From the NCBI GenBank assembly GCA_002344885.1, contig DDUQ01000004.1, positions 15,702-49,386 of the forward strand: DNA of 33,685 nt, in the 5' to 3' direction. Shown one piece after another: positions 24,308 to 32,158 of this stretch (its first letter is position 1; each line of letters starts with the position of its first letter). Source of the stretch: Comamonadaceae bacterium UBA2334. GTDB taxonomy: Bacteria > Pseudomonadota > Gammaproteobacteria > Burkholderiales > Burkholderiaceae_C. The notes below the pieces were generated by a model. The model had not been told where the DNA came from. It searched no databases and saw only the letters and a program-made list of their open reading frames with translations. A program made the position numbers and the translations under genes.

Positions 24308-24446
24308 AAACATCTCCTTGAGTAAAAAATTCTGTCGGGCTGAAACCTAGAGGCGCTAAAGGTACTGACCACGTGCAGAGAAGCCATCAGGGAAAACGCT
24401 TATGGGAGAGTTTCGGAGTGATGGGTGGGTTGGCCACAAGTTGGTA

Positions 24447-25301
24447 TCAGCCCAGCGGCTTTGATGCGAAATCACGTACGCTGTCGATGGTTGCCTGTAC
24501 CTGATCCTTGTGCGGTGAATGCCCGCAGGCGGGCAGTTCCAGCAAGTGTGTGTGGGGGACGCTGCGCCGGATGGTGCGAATCTGCTCCAGCGTGCCGTAT
24601 TCGTCGTCCAACCCCTGAATGGCCAGCACCGGGCAGGTGATGTGGTGCAGGATGGGGCGGATGTCCCAGCTGCGAAAGGCCGCTGACAGCCAAACGTCGT
24701 TCCACCCCCAGAAGGCGGAATCCGGGTCGGCGTGGTAGCGGGCCAGGCGCTGCTTCAAGTCGGTGTCCAGATAGGCCTCGCGCGCGGCCTGAATGCTGGA
24801 GACGGACACGTCCTCCACCATCACATGCGGGGCCAGCACCACGATGCCTGCTGGCGGTGTCGCCCCCACGGTGCTGGCCAGCGCGGCGTGGATGAGCGCA
24901 ATGCTGCCGCCATCGCTGTGGCCGAACAGCCATACCGGGTGGGCGGGGTCATCCAGGCCTAACACTTTCAGCAGCGCGGGCAGCACCTCCAGCGCCTGTT
25001 GTTGCAGGAAATCGGGCAGCCAGTGTTCGTCGGGCGAGCGTGGTGTGGATTGCCCGTAGCCGGGGCGCGAATACACCAGCCCGCGCCAGCCCAGAGCCGT
25101 GCACAGCCGGTGGGGGAAGTCCCGCCACATGGCGACCGAGCCCAGTCCCTCGTGCAGAAACACCAGGCACGGGACATCGTGGCGTGGGCTGCCGACCCAG
25201 GTGTGTTCCACCTGCACACGGCGTCCGCGCCAGGACAGGGTGCAACACCCTGCGTCGGGCTTGGGTGGGGATGGCATGGACTGAGAGGCAGCAGCTGTCA
25301 T
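24447..25301 (-). CDS. Alpha/beta hydrolase of the benzoate operon
   Basis: 284 residues. An oxyanion-region motif HEGLGSVAMW (50-59), the nucleophile elbow GHSDGGS with Ser129, an acid in GLDDEYGT and a His in GHSPHKD form a complete triad. It is cytoplasmic with no signal peptide. Similar hydrolases accompany box operons, where a lactonase, esterase or proof-reading thioesterase role has been considered; the substrate is not known. It is 24 bp downstream of benzoate-CoA ligase and the last gene of the minus-strand operon. An internal start at residue 9 is possible. Confidence 0.8.
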   Translation of the reverse strand: MTAAASQSMPSPPKPDAGCCTLSWRGRRVQVEHTWVGSPRHDVPCLVFLHEGLGSVAMWRDFPHRLCTALGWRGLVYSRPGYGQSTPRSPDEHWLPDFLQQQALEVLPALLKVLGLDDPAHPVWLFGHSDGGSIALIHAALASTVGATPPAGIVVLAPHVMVEDVSVSSIQAAREAYLDTDLKQRLARYHADPDSAFWGWNDVWLSAAFRSWDIRPILHHITCPVLAIQGLDDEYGTLEQIRTIRRSVPHTHLLELPACGHSPHKDQVQATIDSVRDFASKPLG

Positions 25302-25325
25302 GCGAAGTTCCGGCGAGGAGGGGGG

Positions 25326-26909
25326 TCAGGTGCCAGCCTGTTCCAGTTCGCGCAGCTTGAAGCGCTGGATCTTGCCGGTGGCTGTTTTGGGCAGGTCCTG
25401 CACAAAGGCAATCTGGCGCGGGTACTTGTAGGGGGCCAGCTTGTCTTTCACAAAGGCTTTCAGCTCGGCTTCGGTGGTGGATTGACCCGCCTTCAACACC
25501 ACAAACGCCTTGGTCTTGGTCAGGCCGTCGGCGTCGTTCACGCCGATCACGGCGGCTTCCAGCACCGCTGCATGCTGGATGAGCGTGGCTTCCACCTCGA
25601 ACGGGCTGACGTAGATGCCGCTGACCTTCAGCATGTCGTCGCTGCGGCCGCCGTAGGTGTAGGTGCCGTCGGGGTTGCGCACGTACTTGTCGCCGCTTTT
25701 GGTCCAGCCGCCCTGGAAGGTGTCGCGGGTCTTTTCGCGGTTGCCCCAGTACATCATGGCCGCACTGGGGCCCTGGATGTAGAGGTCGCCCGGCTCGCCA
25801 TCGGGCACAGGGCCGCCATCGTCGCCACGCAGGGCAATGGTGTAGCCCGGTACCGGCCAGCCGGTGGTGCCGTAGCGCACGTTGCCGGGGCGGTTGGACA
25901 GGAAGATGTGCAGCATTTCGGTGGAGCCGATGCCGTCCACGATGTCCACGCCAAAGTGGGCCTTGAAGCGTTCGCCCAACTCGGCTGGCAATGCTTCACC
26001 CGCAGAAGACACCAGTCGCATGGCCACGTCAACACGTGAGGGCAATGCGGGGTGGGCCAGCATGCCCGCAAAGCCGGTGGGTGCACCGTAGAACACGGTG
26101 GGTTTGAGCCCGCCGATGCCTCCGGTCCAGCGCTTGAACGTGGCGTCCGGCGTGGGGCGTTCGCCCATCAGGAGGGTGGTGGCGCCCACGCTCATGGGGA
26201 AGCTCAGCGCATTGCCCAGGCCGTACGCGAAAAACAGCTTGGCGGCGGAGAAGCACACATCGTCTTCGGTGAGCTTGAGCACGCGCTTGCCATACAGCTC
26301 CGCCGTCCAGTAGGGGTTGCCATGCGAATGCACCGTGCCTTTGGGGCGGCCGGTGGACCCAGATGAATACAACCAGAAGCCGGGTTCATCCGGCCCGGTG
26401 GGCGCGGGTTTGGCAGCGGCAGGGTGGGCGGCCAGGAAGGCCTCGAAATCCACCTCAGAGGGGTGCAGCGGCGCAGCGGGTTTGGAGACGATGACCTTCT
26501 TCACCTCATGGTCACTCTTGACCAGGGCCGAGGTGAGCGTGGGCAGCAGCGCGCCCGACACCAGCACCGCCTGCGCGCGGGAATGCTCCAGCATGTAGGC
26601 GTAGTCGTCGGCGGTCAGCAGGGTGTTGACCGCTACCGGCACCAGCCCGGCGTACATGGCACCCAGAAAGCTCACAGGCCAGTCGTTGCCGTCGTGCATG
26701 AGCAGGAGCACCCGTTCTTCGCGGCGCAAGCCCAGGCTTTGCAGGGCGGTGGCCAGCTGGCGCACCCGCTGAGACAGGGCTCCATACGTCAGGGTGCCGT
26801 GGTCGTCGATGAAGGCGGCCTTGCCGGCACGGCCCTCGTTCAGGGTCAGCAGGTGTGCGGCGAAGTTGAAACTTTCGCCGGGTGGGGTGATGTCGTCGGG
26901 CAGGGTCAT
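25326..26909 (-). CDS. bclA: Benzoate-CoA ligase (AMP-forming)
   Basis: 527 residues, matching benzoate-CoA ligases of Thauera and Azoarcus (about 525). The ATP loop is SSGSTGRPKGTVH from 182 and the catalytic lysine near the C-terminus is Lys513 in TATGKIQRFKL. Hallmarks of the benzoate group include HSHGNPYWTAELYG, AAKLFFAYGLGNALSFP and VFYGAPTGFAGML. It converts benzoate, ATP and CoA to benzoyl-CoA, the entry step of the box pathway. ATG 26909 follows AGGAGA; the frame is open 40 codons further but without family sequence. It lies 76 bp downstream of the aldehyde dehydrogenase gene on the same strand, with no BoxR palindrome in the gap. Confidence 0.92.
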   Translation of the reverse strand: MTLPDDITPPGESFNFAAHLLTLNEGRAGKAAFIDDHGTLTYGALSQRVRQLATALQSLGLRREERVLLLMHDGNDWPVSFLGAMYAGLVPVAVNTLLTADDYAYMLEHSRAQAVLVSGALLPTLTSALVKSDHEVKKVIVSKPAAPLHPSEVDFEAFLAAHPAAAKPAPTGPDEPGFWLYSSGSTGRPKGTVHSHGNPYWTAELYGKRVLKLTEDDVCFSAAKLFFAYGLGNALSFPMSVGATTLLMGERPTPDATFKRWTGGIGGLKPTVFYGAPTGFAGMLAHPALPSRVDVAMRLVSSAGEALPAELGERFKAHFGVDIVDGIGSTEMLHIFLSNRPGNVRYGTTGWPVPGYTIALRGDDGGPVPDGEPGDLYIQGPSAAMMYWGNREKTRDTFQGGWTKSGDKYVRNPDGTYTYGGRSDDMLKVSGIYVSPFEVEATLIQHAAVLEAAVIGVNDADGLTKTKAFVVLKAGQSTTEAELKAFVKDKLAPYKYPRQIAFVQDLPKTATGKIQRFKLRELEQAGT

Positions 26910-26985
26910 GATGTGTCTCCTGGTTATATTGCGCAGCTGCAAACGTCCGTCAGATAAGCGGTGGAAGCCAAAAAGGCTTTGAAAA

Positions 26986-28530
26986 TCATGCCAACTGGTC
27001 CAGCACGGCAGTGCTGGCCTGGATGGCACTGCGGCGGTGGTAGAAGGTCAGCGCCCGGGCACCGCCCAGCTCTTCGCCGCCACCGGCGCGGCCCGGCCCA
27101 CCGTGCAGCGATTGCGGCATGACGTTGCCGTGGCCGGTGTGCAGCGCGGCCACATCGGGGCTGATGACGTGCACGCGGCCATGGCTGTCGGCCAGTTCCA
27201 GCGCGGCGGCAGACAGGGCAGCCGCGTCATGGCCGTAGACGGAAGCCACCAGCGAGCCCTGGCCACGGCGGATGAGGGTGTAAGCGTGCTCGATGTCCCG
27301 GTAGGGCATGAGCGTGGCCACGGGGCCAAACACTTCCACGTCGTGGACGATTGCTGTGCCATCGGGGTCGGTGGTGCCCAGCAGCGTGGGCGCGACGATG
27401 CAGGCCTTGGCGGGATCGGCGTCGACCAGCGGGGTGTTCGTGCCGTCGTGCAACACGGTGGTGTGGGCCTTGAGCTGCGCCAGACCGGCCTGAATGGCGT
27501 TGAACTGCGCGCGGCTCACCAGCGAACCCATGCGCACGCCTTCGCTGCGCGGGTTGCCCACGGTGGTTTTGGCCAAGCGTGCGCTGATGGCCTTGGCTAC
27601 GGCGTCATACTGCCCCTGGGGCACGAACACGCGGCGGATGGCGGTGCACTTCTGGCCTGACTTCACGGTCATTTCCCGAGCCACCTCTTTCACCAGCAGG
27701 TCCACGGCTTCGGCGGACGCATCGGGCAGAAGCAGCGCGGAGTTGACGCTGTCGGCCTCGACGTTCACGCGCACCGAGCGCTGGGCCACGGCCGGGTGGC
27801 TGCGGATGACGGCGGCTGTGTCGGCCGAGCCGGTGAAGGACACCACGTCAAACGGCTGCAACTGGTCCATCAACCCGTTGGAGCTGCCACAAATGACCGA
27901 CAAGGCACCTGCGGGCAGAATGCCGGCATTGACCACGTCCTGCACCATGCGCTGCGTCAGCCAGGCGGTGGCGGTGGCGGGTTTGACGATGACGGGCACG
28001 CCCGACAGCAGCGCGGGCGCAGCCTTCTCCCACAGGCCCCATGACGGGAAGTTGAAGGCGTTGATGAACAGCGCCACACCCCGTGTGGGGGTGAGCACAT
28101 GGCGGCTCTGGAACAGCGGGTCCTTGCCCAGGCGGGCCAGGTCGCCGTCGGTCAGGAAGTGGCGTTCGCCCAGCTCACTGCCCATCTTGGCGTACACGCC
28201 GAGGGTGTAAATGCCGCCGTCCACGTCCACGGCGGTATCGGCCTTCACGGTGCCGCTGTTGGCCACCGAAATGGCTTCGTAGGCTTCGCGGTTGGCCTGG
28301 AGCACCTTGACCATTTGCGACAGCAACGCACCGCGCTGGGCATAGGTGAGGGCGCGCAGGGCGCGGCCACCTTCTTCGCGGGCGAAGCGGAAGGCCTCGG
28401 GCAGGTCCAGCACGGTGGCGTCCACGCGCACCAGTTCGTCGCCCAGCACGGGGTCGAACAGCGGGGTGCCCGCGCCGGTGCCGGCCTGCCAGCGGCCGGC
28501 GACGAAGTTTTCAAGCAAAGGGGTGGTCAT
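26986..28530 (-). CDS. boxD: 3,4-dehydroadipyl-CoA semialdehyde dehydrogenase (BoxD)
   Basis: 514 residues of the aldehyde dehydrogenase superfamily, PaaZ-N-terminal-like subgroup. Catalytic Cys295 in GQKCTAIRR, general base Glu259 in VNVEADSVNS, Asn159 in FINAFNFPSWG and the FTGSADTA cofactor loop are all present. In Azoarcus evansii this enzyme oxidises the semialdehyde formed after BoxC ring opening to 3,4-dehydroadipyl-CoA with NADP+. Second gene of the minus-strand operon behind the DUF4863 gene (121-bp gap). AGGAA is placed 9 nt before the ATG. Naming varies between strains (boxD or boxZ). Confidence 0.88.
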   Translation of the reverse strand: MTTPLLENFVAGRWQAGTGAGTPLFDPVLGDELVRVDATVLDLPEAFRFAREEGGRALRALTYAQRGALLSQMVKVLQANREAYEAISVANSGTVKADTAVDVDGGIYTLGVYAKMGSELGERHFLTDGDLARLGKDPLFQSRHVLTPTRGVALFINAFNFPSWGLWEKAAPALLSGVPVIVKPATATAWLTQRMVQDVVNAGILPAGALSVICGSSNGLMDQLQPFDVVSFTGSADTAAVIRSHPAVAQRSVRVNVEADSVNSALLLPDASAEAVDLLVKEVAREMTVKSGQKCTAIRRVFVPQGQYDAVAKAISARLAKTTVGNPRSEGVRMGSLVSRAQFNAIQAGLAQLKAHTTVLHDGTNTPLVDADPAKACIVAPTLLGTTDPDGTAIVHDVEVFGPVATLMPYRDIEHAYTLIRRGQGSLVASVYGHDAAALSAAALELADSHGRVHVISPDVAALHTGHGNVMPQSLHGGPGRAGGGEELGGARALTFYHRRSAIQASTAVLDQLA

Positions 28531-28651
28531 TGTGTGTGATTCCTGAAAAATAAGAGCAAAAAACTCAACTTGAAAAAGCGAGGCAGCCTTGAAAAGCTTT
28601 CAGTTGCAGGTGCGAGGCTGTGGTCGGCCCGGGCGAAAGCACCTGGGCCTT

Positions 28652-29128
28652 TCAACCCGTGAACTGGATCTGCCCGTCGGGCAGCAGGTACAGCACCAGG
28701 GCGCGGCCACCGGTGACCGTGGGCGGGTGGGCGCTGCCGGGCGGGTACACCAGCCAGCCTGCGCCGTGGCCGTCAAACCGGGCCGTGGCGTCCAGCGGCA
28801 TGATCAGGTCGATCTCGCCGTTCGGGTGCACATGGTGCGGGCCTGCCAGGTTGCACATGTCCACCACATCGACTGAAAAGCCATCCAGCCCGTCGGCAGG
28901 CTTGAAGATGCGGCCGTACTTCAGGCTGCCGTGGGTGCCGGGTGCCTCGCGCTGGCACAGCCAGCCGTCCTTCACGCCCGCCTCGCAGCTGGCCTTGAGT
29001 TCGGCAAACACGGAGCTGCCTGCGCCGTGGTGGGTGTTCAGCCAGGTTTGCAGGTTGGCATCCAACGGGCGGTTGGCGAGCTGGGCGGTCAGGCCGGCCA
29101 GTTGGGTTTTGAAGGCCTGGGGTGTCAT
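28652..29128 (-). CDS. DUF4863 (PnbB-like, cupin-type) protein
   Basis: 158 residues starting MTPQAFKTQL. A cupin-like metal motif is visible: GPHHVHPNGEIDLIMP at about 98-113, then GHGAGWLVYPPGSAHPPTV. The family includes 4-hydroxylaminobenzoate lyase (PnbB), but members are also found in benzoate box operons, where the function is unsettled. Start 29128 is set by GAGGAG 5 nt upstream; a longer frame to 29215 runs through the operator region and is not credible. It is the first gene after the divergent boxR promoter. A role on a side product of benzoyl-CoA oxidation is conjecture. Confidence 0.8.
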   Translation of the reverse strand: MTPQAFKTQLAGLTAQLANRPLDANLQTWLNTHHGAGSSVFAELKASCEAGVKDGWLCQREAPGTHGSLKYGRIFKPADGLDGFSVDVVDMCNLAGPHHVHPNGEIDLIMPLDATARFDGHGAGWLVYPPGSAHPPTVTGGRALVLYLLPDGQIQFTG

Positions 29129-29165
29129 GGGTATCTCCTCGTTACACTTGCGCTGCGCGCCAATA

Positions 29166-29179
29166 TGCAATATCGTGCA
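29166..29179. promoter_or_regulatory. BoxR operator (perfect TGCA-N6-TGCA) in the boxR/DUF4863 divergent region
   Basis: TGCAATATCGTGCA lies 30 bp before the boxR start and just downstream of the predicted minus-strand -10, near the transcription start of the DUF4863-boxD-bclA operon. A repressor there would block initiation. The sequence is the palindrome reported for BoxR/BzdR. Confidence 0.75.
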
Positions 29180-29187
29180 TGGCGTGA

Positions 29188-29215
29188 AGATTAGCGAAAA
29201 GAAATTTAATGTCAA
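29188..29215 (-). promoter_or_regulatory. Predicted sigma-70 promoter for the DUF4863-boxD-bclA-hydrolase operon
   Basis: On the minus strand TTGACA (29215-29210) and TAATCT (29193-29188) are separated by 16 bp, a strong match to the sigma-70 consensus. Operator palindromes flank it on both sides. Confidence 0.65.
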
Positions 29216-30132
29216 GCAATATATTGCATGAGCCAGGGTTAACCCCTGGTCTGTCGGTCGCGGACGACAAAAACCCCTTTCTGGCGGCGCTGGGCGAGCG
29301 TGTCCGCGCCCTGCGTGCGCGCCGTGGCATGACCCGCAAGGCGGTGGCGCAGGCGGCGGAGGTGTCCGAGCGTCACCTGGCCAACCTGGAATATGGCGAA
29401 GGCAATGTCTCCATCCTGTTGTTGTTGCAGGTGGCGCATGCTTTGCAAAGTTCGCTGGCCGAACTCTTGGGGGATGTGACCACGCAGTCGCCCGAGTGGC
29501 TGCTGATCCGCGAGTTGCTGGAGCGGCGCGACGAGGCCACGTTGCGCAAGGTGCGCATCGCGCTGGCCGACATGCTGGGCACGGGCGCCTCGGGCGGGCC
29601 GCGCAGCAACTGCATTGCGCTGATCGGTCTCAGGGGGGCGGGCAAGTCCACGCTGGGGCAGATGCTGGCCGACGACCTGGGCTACCCGTTTGTGGAGTTG
29701 AGCCGGGAGATCGAGAAGTTTGCCGGTTGCAGCGTGTCTGAAATACAAGGGTTGTATGGCCAGAATGCCTACCGCCGTTACGAACGGCGCGCGGTGGAAG
29801 AGGCCATCCAGATCTACCCCGAGGCGGTGCTGGCCACGCCGGGCGGTCTGGTGTCGGATGCCGCCACGTTCAACCTGCTTCTGGCGCACTGCACCACGGT
29901 GTGGCTGCAGGCCGACCCCGAAGACCACATGAACCGCGTGCGGGCGCAGGGCGATTTGCGGCCCATGGCGGCCAGCCACGAGGCCATGGAAGACCTGAAA
30001 ACCATTCTGGCGGGCCGCTCGGCCTTCTACTCCAAGGCGCAGTTCCGCGTGAACACCAGTGACCAGCCGCTGGCCGACACCTTCATGTTGCTGCGTGCCA
30101 CCGTGCGTGAGGCTTTGAGCCTGCCCGTTTGA
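29209..30132 (+). CDS. boxR: BoxR, benzoyl-CoA-responsive repressor (XRE HTH fused to shikimate-kinase-like domain)
   Basis: 307 residues. Residues 24-88 are an XRE-type helix-turn-helix (GERVRALRARRGMTRKAVAQAAEVSERHLANLEYG). From about 133 the protein is shikimate-kinase-like with P-loop GLRGAGKST (140-148). This layout defines BoxR and BzdR of Azoarcus, which repress benzoate genes until benzoyl-CoA binds the kinase-like domain. It is transcribed divergently from the bclA operon and precedes boxC. The ATG at 29209 overlaps the -35 of the divergent promoter, and an operator half-site lies inside codons 3-7. Its ribosome binding site is weak (GAAAAGAAA), and a TTG at 29224 is an alternative, so expression may be autorepressed and low. 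Confidence 0.9.
   Translation: MSSNILHEPGLTPGLSVADDKNPFLAALGERVRALRARRGMTRKAVAQAAEVSERHLANLEYGEGNVSILLLLQVAHALQSSLAELLGDVTTQSPEWLLIRELLERRDEATLRKVRIALADMLGTGASGGPRSNCIALIGLRGAGKSTLGQMLADDLGYPFVELSREIEKFAGCSVSEIQGLYGQNAYRRYERRAVEEAIQIYPEAVLATPGGLVSDAATFNLLLAHCTTVWLQADPEDHMNRVRAQGDLRPMAASHEAMEDLKTILAGRSAFYSKAQFRVNTSDQPLADTFMLLRATVREALSLPV
29215..29228. promoter_or_regulatory. Imperfect second BoxR operator at the boxR start
   Basis: AGCAATATATTGCA differs from TGCA-N6-TGCA by one base. It lies next to the -35 of the divergent operon and within the first codons of boxR, 49 bp from the perfect site. Confidence 0.45.
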
Positions 30133-30160
30133 GGTGGCGACAGGGGTGCTCAAAAAAAGA

Positions 30161-30174
30161 TGCAAAAAAATGCA
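30161..30174. promoter_or_regulatory. BoxR operator upstream of the boxC promoter
   Basis: TGCAAAAAAATGCA, a perfect TGCA-N6-TGCA, lies 8 bp upstream of the predicted -35 of the boxC promoter. Confidence 0.7.
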
Positions 30175-30182
30175 TGTTATGC

Positions 30183-30212
30183 TTGACATGAAAAAATAAT
30201 AAGCAGTATGAT
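30183..30212 (+). promoter_or_regulatory. Predicted sigma-70 promoter of boxCBA
   Basis: TTGACA (30183-30188), 18-bp spacer, TATGAT (30207-30212). It is a near-consensus promoter 50 bp before the boxC start, bracketed by two BoxR palindromes. Confidence 0.7.
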
Positions 30213-30226
30213 GCATGCCATCGGGG

Positions 30227-30240
30227 TGCAAGATTGTGCA
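30227..30240. promoter_or_regulatory. BoxR operator downstream of the boxC promoter
   Basis: TGCAAGATTGTGCA, a perfect TGCA-N6-TGCA, starts 14 bp after the -10 and ends 10 bp before the boxC ribosome binding site. It could act as a roadblock or loop with the site at 30161. Confidence 0.7.
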
Positions 30241-30261
30241 GCCCGCCAACAGGAGACCCTC

Positions 30262-31944
30262 ATGAACGCCCCCATCGCCGCCCAAAACCTTGCCCCCGCC
30301 CGTGTCAACTACCAGACACATCCCAGCCAGTACCACCACTGGAAACTGAGCTTTGACGGGGCTGTGGCCACGCTCAAAGCAGACTTCGATGAAAACGCAG
30401 GCCTGCGCCCCGGCTACAAGCTCAAGCTCAACAGCTATGACCTGGGTGTGGACGTCGAACTGAACGATGCCATCAACCGCATCCGCTTCGAGCACCCGGA
30501 AGTCCGAACCGTGGTGGTGACGAGCGCCAAGGAAAAAGTGTTCTGCTCCGGTGCCAACATCTTCATGCTGGGCGTGTCCAGCCACGCCTGGAAGGTGAAC
30601 TTCTGCAAGTTCACCAACGAGACCCGCAACGGTCTGGAAGACAGCTCGCGTCACAGCGGTCTGAAGTTTCTGGCCGCCGTCAACGGTGCGTGCGCCGGTG
30701 GCGGTTACGAGCTGGCGCTGGCCTGTGACGAAATCATTCTGGTGGACGACCGTTCCAGCGCCGTCAGCCTGCCTGAGGTGCCGCTGCTGGGCGTGCTGCC
30801 CGGCACCGGTGGCCTCACCCGCGTGACCGACAAGCGCAAGGTGCGCCACGACCTGGCCGACATCTTCTGCACCACCAACGAAGGCGTGCGCGGCAAAAAG
30901 GCCAAAGACTGGCGCCTGGTGGACGACATTGCCAAGCCCGCACAGTTTGCACAGGTGGTGCAGGCGCGTGCACAGGAGCTGGCCGCACAGAGCGACCGGC
31001 CTGCCGATGGCAAGGGTGTCACGCTGACACCGCTGGCGCGCACCATCGATGCCGACAGCCTGACGTATGAACACGTCAGCGTGCAGATTGACCGCGCCCT
31101 GCGCACGGCCACCTTCACAGTGAAGGCCCCCACGGGTTCGCAGCCGACGGACGTGGCTGGCATCGAAGCCGCAGGCGCAGTCTGGTTCCCGCTGCAAATG
31201 GCCCGCGAGTTGGAAGACGCCATCCTGGAGATGCGCACCAATGAGCTGGAAATCGGCACCTGGCTCATCAAGACGCAAGGCGACGCCGCCGCTGTGCTGG
31301 CGATGGACGCGACCCTGCAGACCCACCGCTCGCACTGGCTGGTGCGCGAAACCATCGGTCTGTTGCGCCGTACCTTCAGCCGCCTGGACGTGAGCAGCCG
31401 CAGCCTGTTCGCGCTGGTCGAGCAGGGCTCCTGCTTTGCCGGTACCTACCTCGAACTGGCCCTGGCTTGTGACCGCATCTACCACCTGGCTTTGCCCGAC
31501 GATGAGGCCAATGCCCCCAGGATCACCGTGGGTGAACTGAACTTCGGCACCTACCCGATGGCCACCGATGAAAGCCGCCTGCAGCGCCGCTTCTATGACG
31601 AGCAGCCTGCCATGGATGCCGTGCGGGCGGCCCAGGGCCAGCCGCTGGATGCCGATGCCGCGTTCGCCCTCGGCCTGGTCACCAGCAACCCCGACGACAT
31701 CGACTGGGCTGACGAGGTGCGCATTGCCATTGAAGAACGTGTGGCCATGAGCCCTGACGCGCTGACCGGCATGGAGGCCAACCTGCGCTTCAACGGCAAG
31801 GAAAACATGGTGACCCGTGTGTTTGGCCGCCTGACCGCCTGGCAGAACTGGATTTTCCAGCGCCCCAACGCCGTGGGCGAAAAGGGTGCGCTCAAGGTCT
31901 ATGGCAAGGGTGACAAGGCTGCTTTCGACTGGCACCGTGTTTGA
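30262..31944 (+). CDS. boxC: BoxC, 2,3-epoxybenzoyl-CoA dihydrolase
   Basis: 560 residues, the large double-crotonase form specific to BoxC (about 550). The N-terminal half holds VFCSGANIFMLG and NGACAGGGYELALACDE; the C-terminal half repeats the fold with VEQGSCFAGTYLELALACDRIYHL. BoxC hydrolyses 2,3-epoxybenzoyl-CoA with two waters to 3,4-dehydroadipyl-CoA semialdehyde and formate, opening the ring without oxygen. AGGAGA at 30251-30256 sets ATG 30262; the frame is open to 30208, but that stretch contains the operator. It is the first gene of the plus-strand box operon. Confidence 0.94.
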   Translation: MNAPIAAQNLAPARVNYQTHPSQYHHWKLSFDGAVATLKADFDENAGLRPGYKLKLNSYDLGVDVELNDAINRIRFEHPEVRTVVVTSAKEKVFCSGANIFMLGVSSHAWKVNFCKFTNETRNGLEDSSRHSGLKFLAAVNGACAGGGYELALACDEIILVDDRSSAVSLPEVPLLGVLPGTGGLTRVTDKRKVRHDLADIFCTTNEGVRGKKAKDWRLVDDIAKPAQFAQVVQARAQELAAQSDRPADGKGVTLTPLARTIDADSLTYEHVSVQIDRALRTATFTVKAPTGSQPTDVAGIEAAGAVWFPLQMARELEDAILEMRTNELEIGTWLIKTQGDAAAVLAMDATLQTHRSHWLVRETIGLLRRTFSRLDVSSRSLFALVEQGSCFAGTYLELALACDRIYHLALPDDEANAPRITVGELNFGTYPMATDESRLQRRFYDEQPAMDAVRAAQGQPLDADAAFALGLVTSNPDDIDWADEVRIAIEERVAMSPDALTGMEANLRFNGKENMVTRVFGRLTAWQNWIFQRPNAVGEKGALKVYGKGDKAAFDWHRV

Positions 31945-32061
31945 TGACTCATTCGCCTGCTGCGCGGGCACATCTTGCGTCTGTGATGCTCGCCGTACAG
32001 GAAGTACGGCTGCGCTTCTCGACGCAAGCTGAGCCCGCTCGCGACGGCGACTGAGCCATCA
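31942..32061. repeat. 120-bp long palindrome between boxC and boxB copy 2
   Basis: The outer ends TGATGACTCA and TGAGCCATCA, the inner CTTGCGTC (31974-31981) / GACGCAAG (32021-32028) and the core GCCGTAC-AGGAA-GTACGGC (31992-32010) share one centre near 32001. The whole stretch can fold into one imperfect hairpin. The left end includes the boxC stop codon. No protein or T-run is present. Confidence 0.75.
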
Positions 32062-32158
32062 AACCAAAGCCAAATTTTTGACGTTGTGCAGCGTGTTCCT
32101 GGCGGGGCGCTGCAACCTCACTTCTTCCGCCGAGCCTTCTTGAAACCGGAGACCCGAC

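Noticed and set aside
26930..26941. TGCGCAGCTGCA as a BoxR operator before the benzoate-CoA ligase
   Set aside because: The first half is TGCG and the spacing is 4, not 6. The gene is better explained as part of the operon started at 29190.
29239..31971. 910-codon open frame on the minus strand opposite boxR and boxC
   Set aside because: A shadow of the two well-supported genes, produced by high GC at third codon positions; no family resemblance.
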